DNA of 64,000 bases, taken from positions 3,906,001 through 3,970,000 of the forward strand of contig OZ220706.1 in assembly GCA_965116695.1 (NCBI GenBank), written 5' to 3'. Source of the DNA: JAJDTT01 sp965116695 (GTDB taxonomy: Bacteria > Acidobacteriota > UBA6911 > RPQK01 > JAJDTT01). Shown piece by piece: positions 41,765 to 51,085 of the stretch (positions are counted from its first letter, which is position 1; each line of letters opens with the position of its first letter). The translations under genes and the position numbers were made by a program. The notes below the pieces were generated by a model. The model ran no database searches. It was given only the letters and a program-made list of their open reading frames with translations, and was not told the origin of the DNA.

Positions 41765-43258
41765 ATGCAAACGAGAATCGGCATCACGGCAGTCTGCCTT
41801 TGGCTCCTGGCGGCCCAGGTCCAGGCGGGCCTGATCCACATCGGGTCCCGGAAGCAGTTCTTCATCGACGACTATCTGATCGAGAGCATGCTGGCCACCC
41901 GCCAGGTCCTGAATCCGGCCCGGAAGGTCGACCACAATCCCATCATCCGTCCCGAGAAGCCCTGGGAGGGCAACGACGTCCGGGTGAGCAAGGTGATCTA
42001 CGAGGAGGAAGAGGGCCTCTTCCGGATGTGGTACGGCGTGAAATCCTACAAGGCCAGCGAGGACCAAGGGGAGTTCATCGTCGAATCAGGCGACGGGAAT
42101 ATCTGCATCGCCGTATCCAAGGACGGGTTCCACTGGGAGAAGCCCAACCTGGGCAAGGTGGAATACGAAGGTTCCCGGGAGAACAACATCCTCCCCCGGG
42201 AGCAGTTCCGGCCCTATTTCTTCAAGGACCGGCACGAGAAGGATCCGGCCAAGCGTTACAAGGGATTCGAGCGCACGGGGACGACCCGGACGCCGGGGAT
42301 GCAGTTTCACCTCTACTATTCCCCCGACGGCTTCGAGTGGACGGAATACGAGAACAACCCCGTCATCGACACCTCTCCCCGGGTGGGCCGCTGGGGACCC
42401 ACCGTCTTCATGGGCTGGGATCCGATTCGCGAGACGTACGCCGTGCACATGGAGAACTGCGCCCATCTTCGTTGTCCTCTGGGGAAGCGGCTCATCGGCC
42501 GGGCGGAAAGCCCCGACATGATCCACTGGAGCCGGCCCGAGACGATTATCCTCCCGGACGAGGAGGACTACCCGGACCTCCAGTTCTACCACATGCCGGT
42601 CGTCGCCTATGAGGGGATGTACGTGGGCATGCTCTGGAACTTCCGGACCACCAACACCAGCATCCTGCCCCAGGCCGTCTTCAGCCGCGACGGCATCCAT
42701 TACAATCGGGATTACCGGGAGCCCTTCATTGCGCCCGGACCCGGCATCAGCTTCGACTCGGCCGTGGTCTATTCGCAGGACCCTAAGGTCCACGAGGGAA
42801 GTTTTCTCAACTACTACACCGGGGTGAACTGGCGTTCCCCCGAGAGCCTGTACAACCTGGGGGACAAGGCCCTGGGAGCCATCGGTCTGGCCGTGACGCC
42901 GCCGGACGGGTTCGTCTCCCTGGACGGCGTTCACGGGCACGAGCGCCAGCGCTATCCCTTCAGCGAGGTGGTGACCCGTTCCTTCACCTTCGAGGGAGAC
43001 CGCCTCCATTTGAACGTGCGGTCGGCTCTGCGGCAGTGGGGCGCCGGCCCCTGTGAGGTGCGGGTGGAGATTGTGGGAGGCGACCACCACGCCATCGAGG
43101 GCTACGGCTTCGACGACGCGGATCCCATCACCACCACGGGCGTGGCCCACGTGGCGTCCTGGAACGGCAAGAGCGATCTCAGCGGTCTGAGGGACCGGCC
43201 CATCAAGCTACGGATCTACTTCAAGAACGCCAAGCTCTACTCGTTCCAGTTCAAGTAG
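41765..43258 (+). CDS. Secreted five-bladed beta-propeller protein, glycosidase-like
   Basis: 497 residues with a signal peptide (IGITAVCLWLLAAQVQAG). Repeated propeller blades are suggested by FRMWYGVKSY, ICIAVSKDGFHWEKPNLG, FHLYYSPDGFEWTEYENNPV, IGRAESPDMIHWSRPETIIL and AVFSRDGIHYNRDYREPFI: the S.DG..W pattern of the GH32/43/68-like superfamily. It ends in a beta-sandwich (LRIYFKNAKLYSFQFK). Such proteins are common in planctomycetes and acidobacteria and are often annotated only as hypothetical or glycosyl hydrolase. The catalytic acidic residues cannot be assigned with confidence. Confidence 0.65.
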   Translation: MQTRIGITAVCLWLLAAQVQAGLIHIGSRKQFFIDDYLIESMLATRQVLNPARKVDHNPIIRPEKPWEGNDVRVSKVIYEEEEGLFRMWYGVKSYKASEDQGEFIVESGDGNICIAVSKDGFHWEKPNLGKVEYEGSRENNILPREQFRPYFFKDRHEKDPAKRYKGFERTGTTRTPGMQFHLYYSPDGFEWTEYENNPVIDTSPRVGRWGPTVFMGWDPIRETYAVHMENCAHLRCPLGKRLIGRAESPDMIHWSRPETIILPDEEDYPDLQFYHMPVVAYEGMYVGMLWNFRTTNTSILPQAVFSRDGIHYNRDYREPFIAPGPGISFDSAVVYSQDPKVHEGSFLNYYTGVNWRSPESLYNLGDKALGAIGLAVTPPDGFVSLDGVHGHERQRYPFSEVVTRSFTFEGDRLHLNVRSALRQWGAGPCEVRVEIVGGDHHAIEGYGFDDADPITTTGVAHVASWNGKSDLSGLRDRPIKLRIYFKNAKLYSFQFK

Positions 43259-44611
43259 TCACCGGGTCCGCCCCGTCCCCTCCTCCAGGTGGGACCGGCG
43301 CCGGAACTGCTCCTGGGCCAGTTCCGGCTGGCCCAGTTGCTGGTAGGCAAGACCCAACTGGTAGTAGGCGCCCGAGAAGCCGGGTTGGAGCCGGATGGCC
43401 CGTTGGAGTTGGGCGACGGCATCCTGATGGCGTCCCAGGGAGTTGAAGATCCTCCCCCGCAGGTAGTAAAGGTCGGCGTCCTGCGGTGAGATCTGCTCGG
43501 CCTTGTCCAGGGCCGCCAGGACCTGTTCGGGAGGAGCCCCTTCTTCGGCCAGGGACTGGGCCAGGAAGATGTTGGCCATGGGGTAGCGGGGCTGCTGGCG
43601 GATCAATGTCCGCCAGGTCCGGGACGCCTTCGCCGCGTCCCCGGCGGAGCGGTAGGATTGGGCCAGGAGCCGGAGGGCGTCTCCATGGTTGGGGTGCCGG
43701 GAGGTCAGAAGCTCCAGAACCCGGACCGCTTCCTCGGCCTGACCGGCGGCCAGCAGTTGCCGGCTCAGCGTCTGCCCGATCCCGGGCGCGCCGGGAAGCC
43801 GGGCCCACCCCCGCCTCAAGGCCTGGACGGCCGCTGCGGCATTCTCGGCCTGCTGATGGGCGCTGGCCATGGAGAGGTAGTAGTCCTCGACCTGTGGAGA
43901 GTGTTGGATGGCCTGCTCCAGAAACTGCACCGCCTTGGCTTCGTCGCGCAGGATGGCGTAGCTCTTTCCGGCCAGCGCCGCCGCTTCTCCCCGGATTCGC
44001 GGATCCAGGCCGGGAGCGACGGCGATGGGGGCAGCGGTGTCGATGGCATCCTCCAACGCGCCGGCCCGGGCCAGGAGGCTGGCCAGGACCAGGTTCGTCT
44101 GTGGGTCCCGCAGGCCGGTCTGCTGGGCCCGGAGCAACTCGGCCAGGGCCAGATCGGTCTGCTGGCGGCCATACAACCACCGGCCCAGGATGGCATGCAG
44201 CTCGGTGTCATGGGGGAACCGGGCCGCGGCCGACCGCAGGTCCGCCTTGGCTCTCTCCAGATCTCCTTCCAGGACCGCCAACTGCACCAGGTCGATGGCA
44301 TAGATGGCCCGAGTCGGGTGTTCCCTGCTCAGCGCCTCCAGGGTCGCCCGGCCCTGGCCATGCAGCTTTCGCCGTTCGTATTCCTCCAGGACCATGGTGT
44401 GGGCCGCGGCGGCCGTGGTTCCCTCCAGGACCTTGTGCAGGACGGAGGGCGCCGCCGCGTCCGGCACGGTCCGGAAGAACTGTTGCAATCGCGCCAGCGC
44501 GTGTTGGCTCTGGGGGCCCTCCAATTCGGAGAGTTCCGGCGGTTCCTGAACGGGTGCCGCCGCGAACGCGAATGCCGCCGAACCGAGGATCAGGATCAGA
44601 GAACGTTGCAT
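43259..44611 (-). CDS. Secreted tetratricopeptide-repeat protein
   Basis: 450 residues, signal peptide MQRSLILILGSAAFAFAAA. At least nine TPR-like helical pairs follow (for example AKADLRSAAARFPHDTELHA; AVQFLEQAIQHSPQVEDYYL; AVAQLQRAIRLQPGFSGAYY). Likely a periplasmic scaffold. It overlaps the end of the Mo-oxidoreductase gene by 16 bases, and that gene in turn follows a CRTAC1-type gene, giving a three-gene operon; the TPR protein may assemble or partner the oxidoreductase. Confidence 0.8.
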   Translation of the reverse strand: MQRSLILILGSAAFAFAAAPVQEPPELSELEGPQSQHALARLQQFFRTVPDAAAPSVLHKVLEGTTAAAAHTMVLEEYERRKLHGQGRATLEALSREHPTRAIYAIDLVQLAVLEGDLERAKADLRSAAARFPHDTELHAILGRWLYGRQQTDLALAELLRAQQTGLRDPQTNLVLASLLARAGALEDAIDTAAPIAVAPGLDPRIRGEAAALAGKSYAILRDEAKAVQFLEQAIQHSPQVEDYYLSMASAHQQAENAAAAVQALRRGWARLPGAPGIGQTLSRQLLAAGQAEEAVRVLELLTSRHPNHGDALRLLAQSYRSAGDAAKASRTWRTLIRQQPRYPMANIFLAQSLAEEGAPPEQVLAALDKAEQISPQDADLYYLRGRIFNSLGRHQDAVAQLQRAIRLQPGFSGAYYQLGLAYQQLGQPELAQEQFRRRSHLEEGTGRTR

Positions 44612-45708
44612 TGGACGGAGGGGTACCAGTTGAGTTCGTAGCCGTCGGTTCTGTTGGGGTCCCGCCGAATCGGCTGCCAGCGCCCCCGATGGTCCTGGGC
44701 CCGGGCCATCAGCCGGTGCTCACCCTTGGACGCCGACCAGTCATAGTTCCAACGGACCCAGGTGAAAGGACGTGACTCGCCCTCCAGCCGCGCGGGGCTC
44801 CAACTGTTTCCCCGGTCCGTACTCACCTGGACGGCTCCCACCCGGTGGGGACCGGCCCAGGCAAAACCGCGAACCGAGTATCGGCCGGGCGCCAGGTTGG
44901 CCCCCGGGGGCGGAAAGGAGAATCCCGAGTTGACCTGGATCTCCGCGACCCGGCCCGTGATCTCCTCCCGGGTTCCGTACTTGACATATTTCTGGTAGAG
45001 CAGGTCCATACCGCTGGAATAGTAAGTGGAGGGCCAGTCGAAGGCGTCCAGGACACGGACCCGAGTCAACCACTTGACCGAGTCCATGCCGTACCATCCC
45101 GGAATGAAGGCCCGGGCGGGAAATCCGTTGCGCCGAGGCAGGAACTGCCCGTTGAGCTTGAAGGCCACCAGGGTTTCGGGAGCCAGGCATTTCTCCAGCG
45201 GCAGGATCCTCGAGTAGGGGGACTCGGGCATATCGGGCACCAGGGACCCCTTGTCCGCCCCCTGGAGCAGCACCCTCTTGGCCCCCTCCTTGGGCCGGGC
45301 CTGCAGGATCAGATCAGCCAGGGGGATTCCCTCCCAGAGGCCGTTGCTCACCAGGCCCGTCCGGTTTCCCGCGCACTCCAGGAGCCCCTCCAATCTCCTG
45401 GTGGAGGACTCCACCAGGTCGGAGAAGGACAACTCCAGTGGATTGGCCACGGCTCCTTCCACCCGCAGCCGCCAGGTCTTGAGCGAGAGCCGGGGTTGCG
45501 GATGGTGGCTCCGGACGAAGAAACGGTCGACGGGAGTCAGCGTTCCCTCCACATCGGCCATGGAGCTCAGGGAGACCCGGTCGTCCTCCAGCGGAGTCCC
45601 CTGAGTCGATTGGGACTGTCCTCGGACCGATCGGGCCAGCAACAACGCGGACGCGTATCCGAACCAGTCGCGGCGGCTGATCCTCCCCGAATTCTCGTCA
45701 CGTCTCAT
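44596..45708 (-). CDS. Sulfite-oxidase-family molybdopterin oxidoreductase
   Basis: 370 residues. A twin-arginine export signal (SRRDWFGYASALLLA, residues 11-25) precedes an oxidoreductase molybdopterin-binding domain with the Mo-ligating Cys112 in LLECAGNRT, and FFVRSHHP / FPARAFIPGWYGMDSVKWLT motifs. A C-terminal Mo-co dimerisation (immunoglobulin-like) domain follows (GFAWAGPHRVGAVQVSTDRG; RWNYDWSASKGEHRLMARAQ). No heme domain, so electrons must pass to a separate carrier. ATG at 45708 is chosen over an upstream TTG. Substrate could be sulfite or another oxo-anion or sulfoxide. Confidence 0.88.
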   Translation of the reverse strand: MRRDENSGRISRRDWFGYASALLLARSVRGQSQSTQGTPLEDDRVSLSSMADVEGTLTPVDRFFVRSHHPQPRLSLKTWRLRVEGAVANPLELSFSDLVESSTRRLEGLLECAGNRTGLVSNGLWEGIPLADLILQARPKEGAKRVLLQGADKGSLVPDMPESPYSRILPLEKCLAPETLVAFKLNGQFLPRRNGFPARAFIPGWYGMDSVKWLTRVRVLDAFDWPSTYYSSGMDLLYQKYVKYGTREEITGRVAEIQVNSGFSFPPPGANLAPGRYSVRGFAWAGPHRVGAVQVSTDRGNSWSPARLEGESRPFTWVRWNYDWSASKGEHRLMARAQDHRGRWQPIRRDPNRTDGYELNWYPSVQCNVL

Positions 45709-45758
45709 GGCCAAAGATTAGCAGTCCAAGGCGAAACTCGCCAAGCTAGGAGCGGGCT

Positions 45759-45788
45759 GGGAGGGGACTTTCCTGTCTCCCCTCTTCA
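45759..45788. repeat. Hairpin repeat at the CRTAC1 gene stop
   Basis: GGGAGGGGAC followed by TTTCCT and GTCTCCCC; the hairpin directly abuts the minus-strand stop codon 45786-45788, fitting the family's preference for gene 3' ends. Confidence 0.65.
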
Positions 45789-47423
45789 CTCCTCCCTTCC
45801 AAGCACGTCGCGTTCCCGAATCACGTACTCCCGGTCCGCCTTCAAATTCTCCAGAACCTGTCGCCGTCCCAGGCTCCAACGCACCTCGATCCGCTGGACT
45901 TCGCTGATTGCGCCCAATCCGAAGTGGAGCCGCGGATCGTCCGACGACTGGTAGCCCGTGCCGGTTCGAACCTCCCGGATCTGGACGGCGCCCCCGGCGG
46001 TGAGCGCGACCCGGGTTCCCACCGCTCCCCGGTTCGACTCCTCTCCCTCCAGCCGCAGGCGGATCCAATGCCCTTTGCTTCCGTCGTTGCGGTAGAGAGA
46101 CAGCTCCCCGTCCATGTTGGAAACGGCCACGTCCACGTCCCCGTCGTTGTCGAAGTCGGCAATTGCGGCGCCGCGGCTGGAATAAGCCTGGGAAAGCCCC
46201 AAGGCCTCGTCTGAAGCCATCTCCCGGAAACGGCCGGTGCCCAGGTTTCGAAACAGCAGGCTCCTCTGCCGGAATCGAGTCCCCGTGGGCCGGGTGTCCA
46301 CCTGCGGAAAGACGTGCCCGTTGGCCACGAAGAGGTCCTCCCAGCCGTCGTGGTCGTAGTCGAAGAAATGGGCGCTCCACCCCAGGAAGCGCAAACTGGG
46401 CAGGCTCAGTCCGGTGGGGCGCGTCACGTCCCGGAAACGGCCGCCTCCCAGGTTCCGGTACAGGGTGTTGTAGTCCGCGGAGAAGTTGGTGACGTAGACG
46501 TCGAATCGTCCGTCCTGATCGTAGTCGCCAAAGGCGATTCCCATGCCGGCTTGAGCCTGCCCGTCCTCGTTGAAGGCCACGGCCGCCACGACTCCCCGTT
46601 CCTCGAAGGTCCCGTCTCCCCGATTTTGGAAGAGGAAGTTGGCCATGGAATCGTTGGCCACGTAGAGGTCGCTGTCGCCGTCGTTGTCGTAGTCGCACCA
46701 GACGGCGCCCATCCCGTAGGAAGCGGGAGCGTCCATGCGCAGCGCCTCGGTGGCTTCCCGGAAGGTGCCGTCGCCATTGCTCAGGTAGAAGGTGTCCCGG
46801 GCCGCCGGCAACCCGCCCGGCCCGCAGTGGACCTGGACCCCGCGGTATTGGCAATCGGGCGACGCGGCCGGCGGATTCTCGTGGTCGAATTCCACGTAGT
46901 TGGCCACGTACAGATCCAGCCACCCGTCCCGGTTCGCGTCGGCGAAGGCGGCGCTGGAACTCCAGGAGGGGTCCCCCACTCCCGCTTCCCGGGTGACGTC
47001 CCGGAAGGTGCCGTCGCCGTTGTTCCGGTACAGGAGGTTGGGACCGTAGTTGCAGACGTAGAGGTCGGGCCAGCCGTCGTTGTCGTAGTCGGCAACGGTC
47101 ACCCCCATGCCCCAATGGCGCCCTCCCACGCCCGCCTCGGAGGTCACCAGCCGAAAGCTCCCGTCCCCCTGGTTCCGGTAGAGGGCATTGGAGACGCTGC
47201 GTTTCCCGGTTCCCAACTCCTCCCAGAGACCCCCGTTGACGGCATACAGATCGAGCCGGCCGTCCCGGTCGTAGTCGATCCAACCGACGCCGCTGCCCAC
47301 CGTCTCCAGGATGTGGTCCTTGGAGCTGCCGCCGCCCCGGTGCCGGAAGTTCAGCCCCGCTTCACGGCTCACCTCCGTGAAGTGAACGCCGCCCGAAAGC
47401 AGAAGCAGAAACGCCGCGATCAT
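45786..47423 (-). CDS. CRTAC1-family protein with FG-GAP/VCBS repeats and ASPIC/UnbV domain
   Basis: 545 residues. Short signal (MIAAFLLLLSGGVHFTEV) then about seven FG-GAP/VCBS blades carrying the calcium-binding DxDxDGxxDLY pattern (DYDRDGRLDLYAVN; DYDNDGWPDLYVCN; DANRDGWLDLYVANY; DYDQDGRFDVYVTN). A C-terminal ASPIC/UnbV domain (GSKGHWIRLRLEG; GAVGTRVALTAGG; FGLGAISEVQRIEVRW) completes the CRTAC1 layout. It forms a beta-propeller, extracellular or periplasmic. An adjacent GTG at 47426 is the only alternative start. First gene of the operon with the Mo oxidoreductase. Confidence 0.92.
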   Translation of the reverse strand: MIAAFLLLLSGGVHFTEVSREAGLNFRHRGGGSSKDHILETVGSGVGWIDYDRDGRLDLYAVNGGLWEELGTGKRSVSNALYRNQGDGSFRLVTSEAGVGGRHWGMGVTVADYDNDGWPDLYVCNYGPNLLYRNNGDGTFRDVTREAGVGDPSWSSSAAFADANRDGWLDLYVANYVEFDHENPPAASPDCQYRGVQVHCGPGGLPAARDTFYLSNGDGTFREATEALRMDAPASYGMGAVWCDYDNDGDSDLYVANDSMANFLFQNRGDGTFEERGVVAAVAFNEDGQAQAGMGIAFGDYDQDGRFDVYVTNFSADYNTLYRNLGGGRFRDVTRPTGLSLPSLRFLGWSAHFFDYDHDGWEDLFVANGHVFPQVDTRPTGTRFRQRSLLFRNLGTGRFREMASDEALGLSQAYSSRGAAIADFDNDGDVDVAVSNMDGELSLYRNDGSKGHWIRLRLEGEESNRGAVGTRVALTAGGAVQIREVRTGTGYQSSDDPRLHFGLGAISEVQRIEVRWSLGRRQVLENLKADREYVIRERDVLGREE

Positions 47424-47453
47424 CACCGCCAGTCTAGCAAGATGAGGAGACCG

Positions 47454-47508
47454 GGAGCGGCGACTTTCCAGTCGCCGTTGGAGGGGCGTGTTTCAGGCGC
47501 CCCCTGCA
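47454..47508. repeat. Two consecutive hairpin repeats in a divergent intergenic region
   Basis: CGGCGAC (47458-47464) with GTCGCCG (47471-47477) around TTTCCA; then GGGGCG (47483-47488) with CGCCCC (47498-47503). It lies between the divergent CRTAC1 and redoxin genes. Confidence 0.65.
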
Positions 47509-47579
47509 CCTCTGCCGCTTCCTGCTGCTTCCATCCGCCGTTCGCATACCTGTGCCCGTCGTGTAAGAATTGAGACGTG

Positions 47580-48167
47580 ATGGCCTTGCGACGCTGCCGG
47601 TCGTGCATGCTGGCTGGGACATTGATCTTGTGGGTCTTCTGGGGCTGGGGTGCGGGCCCCTCGGGGTTGAACCTGACCAGCCTCTCGGGAGAGCGGGTGG
47701 ACCCGTTCGCCGCCGTGGACCCGGCCGGCGTCTTCCTGTTCCTGCGCAGCGACTGCCCCATCTCCAACCGGTATGCGCCCGAACTGGGACGGCTGCATGA
47801 CGCGTTCTCGCCCCTCGGGGTGCGGTTCTGGCTGGTCTACGTGGACCCGCAGGAAGAGGCCGAGTCCATCCGGCGGCACGCCGGGGAATACCGGATTCCG
47901 GGCGAGATTCTTCGTGATTCCGGCCACGACCTGGTCCGGCTCACCGGGGTCCGGGTCACTCCGGAGGCGGCCGTCTTCGACGCCGCCGGCCGGCTCGTCT
48001 ACCGCGGGCGTATCGACGACCGGTACACCGATTTCGGCAAGGCGCGGGCCAAACCCAATCGCCGCGATCTGAAGCTGGCGTTGGAGGCTGTGCTCAACGG
48101 GGAGCAGGTCGCGGAACCGGAGACCCAGGCTGTGGGGTGCTTCATCGCGGATCTGGCCGGCAGATAG
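47580..48167 (+). CDS. Secreted redoxin / thioredoxin-like protein
   Basis: 195 residues. N-terminal signal-like helix (LAGTLILWVFWGWGAG), then a thioredoxin-like fold with FLFLRSDCPISNRYAPELGR, where a single Cys replaces the CxxC of classical thioredoxins, and VTPEAAVFDAAGRLVYRGRI (cis-Pro region). The end RRDLKLALEAVLNGEQV then PETQAVGCFI matches proteins in which this domain precedes a cytochrome/copper-monooxygenase module. That second module is encoded separately here at 20842. A gap of 21 bases to the giant FG-GAP gene suggests an operon. Confidence 0.8.
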   Translation: MALRRCRSCMLAGTLILWVFWGWGAGPSGLNLTSLSGERVDPFAAVDPAGVFLFLRSDCPISNRYAPELGRLHDAFSPLGVRFWLVYVDPQEEAESIRRHAGEYRIPGEILRDSGHDLVRLTGVRVTPEAAVFDAAGRLVYRGRIDDRYTDFGKARAKPNRRDLKLALEAVLNGEQVAEPETQAVGCFIADLAGR

Positions 48168-48188
48168 CAAATAGAGGAGAACATTGAG

Positions 48189-51017
48189 ATGCCAATTCGG
48201 TGGCTTGCGGTCTTTTGTGTCCTTTGGACGGGATTCATGGAAATGTCGCCTGCCAGGGACGGCGCCATCCGCCATTCCGGCTTCGACGACTTCAGCCGGG
48301 GGACCCCGGGGAACGCAGGCGCGAACCTCTACGTTTCCAGGAAGGGGACCGTTCAGGTCATCAATCAGTGGGACCTGAACCGGGACGGATACGTGGACCT
48401 GGTCCTGAGCAACACTCATGACAACATGAGCGTGGTGGACGCTCTGGTCTACTGGGGCACCGCCGACGGTCCCCGCTCCCTTCTCCCCGAACTCTGGAGA
48501 GAACGGCCCCTGGCGCAGGTGGTCTACGGCTTGATGGACCGGACGGATCACGTGACCCGGCTCCCCTCCTTCGGCGGCGGCCGGTCGGCGGTTGCGGATC
48601 TGAACCGGGACGGATTCCCCGATCTGGTCTTTTGCAACTACATCCACAACTATCCGGGCGTCCGCACGGCGTACGTCTATTGGGGGAGCCGGGACGGGTA
48701 CTCCCGCGTCGGACGCACCGAACTGCCCACGCGGTGGGCGGCCGGTGTGGTGGCCCGGGATCTCAACTCCGACGGATACCCGGACCTGGTCTTCGCCAAT
48801 CAGGGGGTGGAGGCGGGCGCGGAGAAGATCTCGCCCAAGGTGGACCTCTCTTCCTACATCTACTGGGGCAGCGCCAACGGTTTCGATCCCGACCGTCCGG
48901 GACTGGTCCCCACCCGCGGCGCCCGGGACGTGGCGAGCGGCGACGTGAACGGGGACGGGGAAACCGACCTGATCTTCATCAACAACAGCCCTCAATCGAA
49001 GGGGGTCCAGATCTTTTTTGGCCGCGACGGCGTCTACACCGCGGACCGCTCGTGGGAGACGGAGACGGCTGCTCCCGGGAGCATCGGGGCCGGCGACCTG
49101 GACCGGGACGGTTTCGACGACGTGGTGGTCACGGTATCGGGCGCGGGCGCCGGGGACGGCAACGTCCTCCTCTTCCTGGGAGGGAAGGACGGGCCGGTCC
49201 TGACTCCCGGCAAGACTCTTCCGGCCATCGCTCCCACCGGTTCGGACATCGCCGATCTGAACGGGGACGGATACCTGGATCTGGCCGTGTCCAACTCTTC
49301 GAACGAGGCGCCGCTTCCCGAGTCCTACGTCTACTGGGGGGGAGCCGAGGGCTTCTCGGCGCAGCGGCGGTCCCAGCTCCCGACCCTGGCGCCGGCCGAC
49401 GTGGCTTCGGGCGACCTGAACCGGGACGGCCACCTCGACCTGGTCTTCGCCAACTCCCATGACGGCAAGTCCGCCGACGTGCCCTCTTACGTCTACTGGG
49501 GGAGTGCCACCGGCTTCGCGCCGTATATGCGGACCGAACTTCAGGGGTTCGGCGGCAACAGCGTCAACCTGGCCGACCTGAACCTGGACGGAAACCTGGA
49601 CGTGGTGCTGGTGAACCGGTGGAGCGGCAAGCACGCCGGCCAGGTTCTGAACAACATCTACTGGGGCAATCCCCATCACTACTATTCCACGGCGTCCCGG
49701 ACGGCCCTGCCGGGACACGGCGCCTACGCCGTCGCCGTCGCCGACCTCAACGACGACGGCTTCAACGACCTGGTCCTCACCAACTCCTACGCCGGGTACA
49801 GTTGGATCTATTGGGGCAGCCGGGACGGCTACTCCACCGGCAACCGGCAGGAGCTGGCCGCCGCCAACGCCCATGGCGTCAGCGCGGCGGACCTGAACCG
49901 CGACGGCCACCTGGAGCTGGTCTTCACCCACGGGCGGGGCCGGAAGCTGGGGACCATCTACTGGGGAGGGGAAGAGGGCTACTCCGACGCCCGCCGGACC
50001 TCGCTCCCCCTGAAGAACCAGAGGTGCAGCAACAACCGGGTGGCGGACCTGAACCGCGACGGCTACCTGGACCTGCTCTTCCCGGGAAGCTGGTACGGCA
50101 TCTACCAGATCTTCTGGGGCGCCGAGGACGGCTACTCGCCGGAGCGGAGCTGGAGCCGGGTGCTGCCGGCCGGAAACGTGGAGCTGGCGGACCTGAATTC
50201 GGACGGCAACCTGGATTTCATGCTGGTCGGGAGCTTCGACCCCGAGACCCGGACCTACACCGGCAACAGCTACCTGCTCTGGGGGACCGACGAAGGGGTT
50301 CCCACTCTCGAGAACAAGGTGGAGCTGGAGGGTCACTCGCCCATCGAGTGCGGCATCGCTGACCTGAACCGGGACGGACACCTGGACCTGGTGTTGTCCA
50401 ACTACATGTCGGGCCGCACCCGCACCCTGCCGGTGTTCATTTACTGGGGCGGCGAAGGAGGCGCCTACAGCCGGACCAACCGGACCGATCTTCCCGCCTA
50501 TTCCTCCTCCGCCATCCAGACGATCGACCTGAACCGGGACGGCTGGCCCGAGATCGTGGTCCACAATCACATGAAGGACGGCGACCACAGCATCAACACC
50601 TACATCTACTGGAACGGTCCGGAAGGGTTCCACCGGGACCGGAAGACCGAGATCCCCAGCTTCGGTCCCCACTACAGCCAGATGACCGATCCGGGGGACC
50701 TTTACACGCGGCGCCTGGAGGAAGAGTACGTTTCTCCTCCCGTGGAGTTGTCCGGGTCCGGCGGCGTCCGGCTGATCTGGGAAGGCGAGGAGCCCCACGG
50801 AGCCCGCCTCCGGTTCCAGGTCCGGACCGCGACCAGCCGCGACGGACTGAAGTCCGCCGAGTGGACGGGGCCCTCAGGCGCCGGCTCCTTTTACGAGGAG
50901 TCGGGAACCGGAATCGCAGGCCTGGACGGATCCCGCCGCTGGGCTCAGTACCGGGCCGTCTTCACCTCTCCGGCCGGCGGCGTCTGGCCCATCCTGTCGG
51001 CCGTGGAATTGCGCTAG
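48189..51017 (+). CDS. Giant FG-GAP/VCBS repeat protein
   Basis: 942 residues. N-terminal signal (WLAVFCVLWTGFMEMSPA), then some 14 repeats of ~55-60 residues, each with an ADLNRDGxLDLVFxN calcium site followed by a YVYWGSxDGYS strand. The regularity implies one or two large beta-propellers. The final ~100 residues form a distinct beta-domain (LEEEYVSPPVELSGSGGVRL; RRWAQYRAVFTSPAGGVWP) resembling a discoidin or carbohydrate-binding sandwich. Likely a cell-surface or secreted adhesion protein. AGAGGAG lies 9 bases before the ATG. Confidence 0.88.
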   Translation: MPIRWLAVFCVLWTGFMEMSPARDGAIRHSGFDDFSRGTPGNAGANLYVSRKGTVQVINQWDLNRDGYVDLVLSNTHDNMSVVDALVYWGTADGPRSLLPELWRERPLAQVVYGLMDRTDHVTRLPSFGGGRSAVADLNRDGFPDLVFCNYIHNYPGVRTAYVYWGSRDGYSRVGRTELPTRWAAGVVARDLNSDGYPDLVFANQGVEAGAEKISPKVDLSSYIYWGSANGFDPDRPGLVPTRGARDVASGDVNGDGETDLIFINNSPQSKGVQIFFGRDGVYTADRSWETETAAPGSIGAGDLDRDGFDDVVVTVSGAGAGDGNVLLFLGGKDGPVLTPGKTLPAIAPTGSDIADLNGDGYLDLAVSNSSNEAPLPESYVYWGGAEGFSAQRRSQLPTLAPADVASGDLNRDGHLDLVFANSHDGKSADVPSYVYWGSATGFAPYMRTELQGFGGNSVNLADLNLDGNLDVVLVNRWSGKHAGQVLNNIYWGNPHHYYSTASRTALPGHGAYAVAVADLNDDGFNDLVLTNSYAGYSWIYWGSRDGYSTGNRQELAAANAHGVSAADLNRDGHLELVFTHGRGRKLGTIYWGGEEGYSDARRTSLPLKNQRCSNNRVADLNRDGYLDLLFPGSWYGIYQIFWGAEDGYSPERSWSRVLPAGNVELADLNSDGNLDFMLVGSFDPETRTYTGNSYLLWGTDEGVPTLENKVELEGHSPIECGIADLNRDGHLDLVLSNYMSGRTRTLPVFIYWGGEGGAYSRTNRTDLPAYSSSAIQTIDLNRDGWPEIVVHNHMKDGDHSINTYIYWNGPEGFHRDRKTEIPSFGPHYSQMTDPGDLYTRRLEEEYVSPPVELSGSGGVRLIWEGEEPHGARLRFQVRTATSRDGLKSAEWTGPSGAGSFYEESGTGIAGLDGSRRWAQYRAVFTSPAGGVWPILSAVELR

Positions 51018-51085
51018 GAGGGGCGACATGGAGGGGCGTCATTTTGGCGCCCAGTGTTCTTTTGCCCTGTTGTCACTCTGGAGAA

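Noticed and set aside
47493..50798. 1,101-residue minus-strand open frame opposite the FG-GAP gene
   Set aside because: Val/Gly-rich periodic sequence that simply mirrors the sense-strand repeats.
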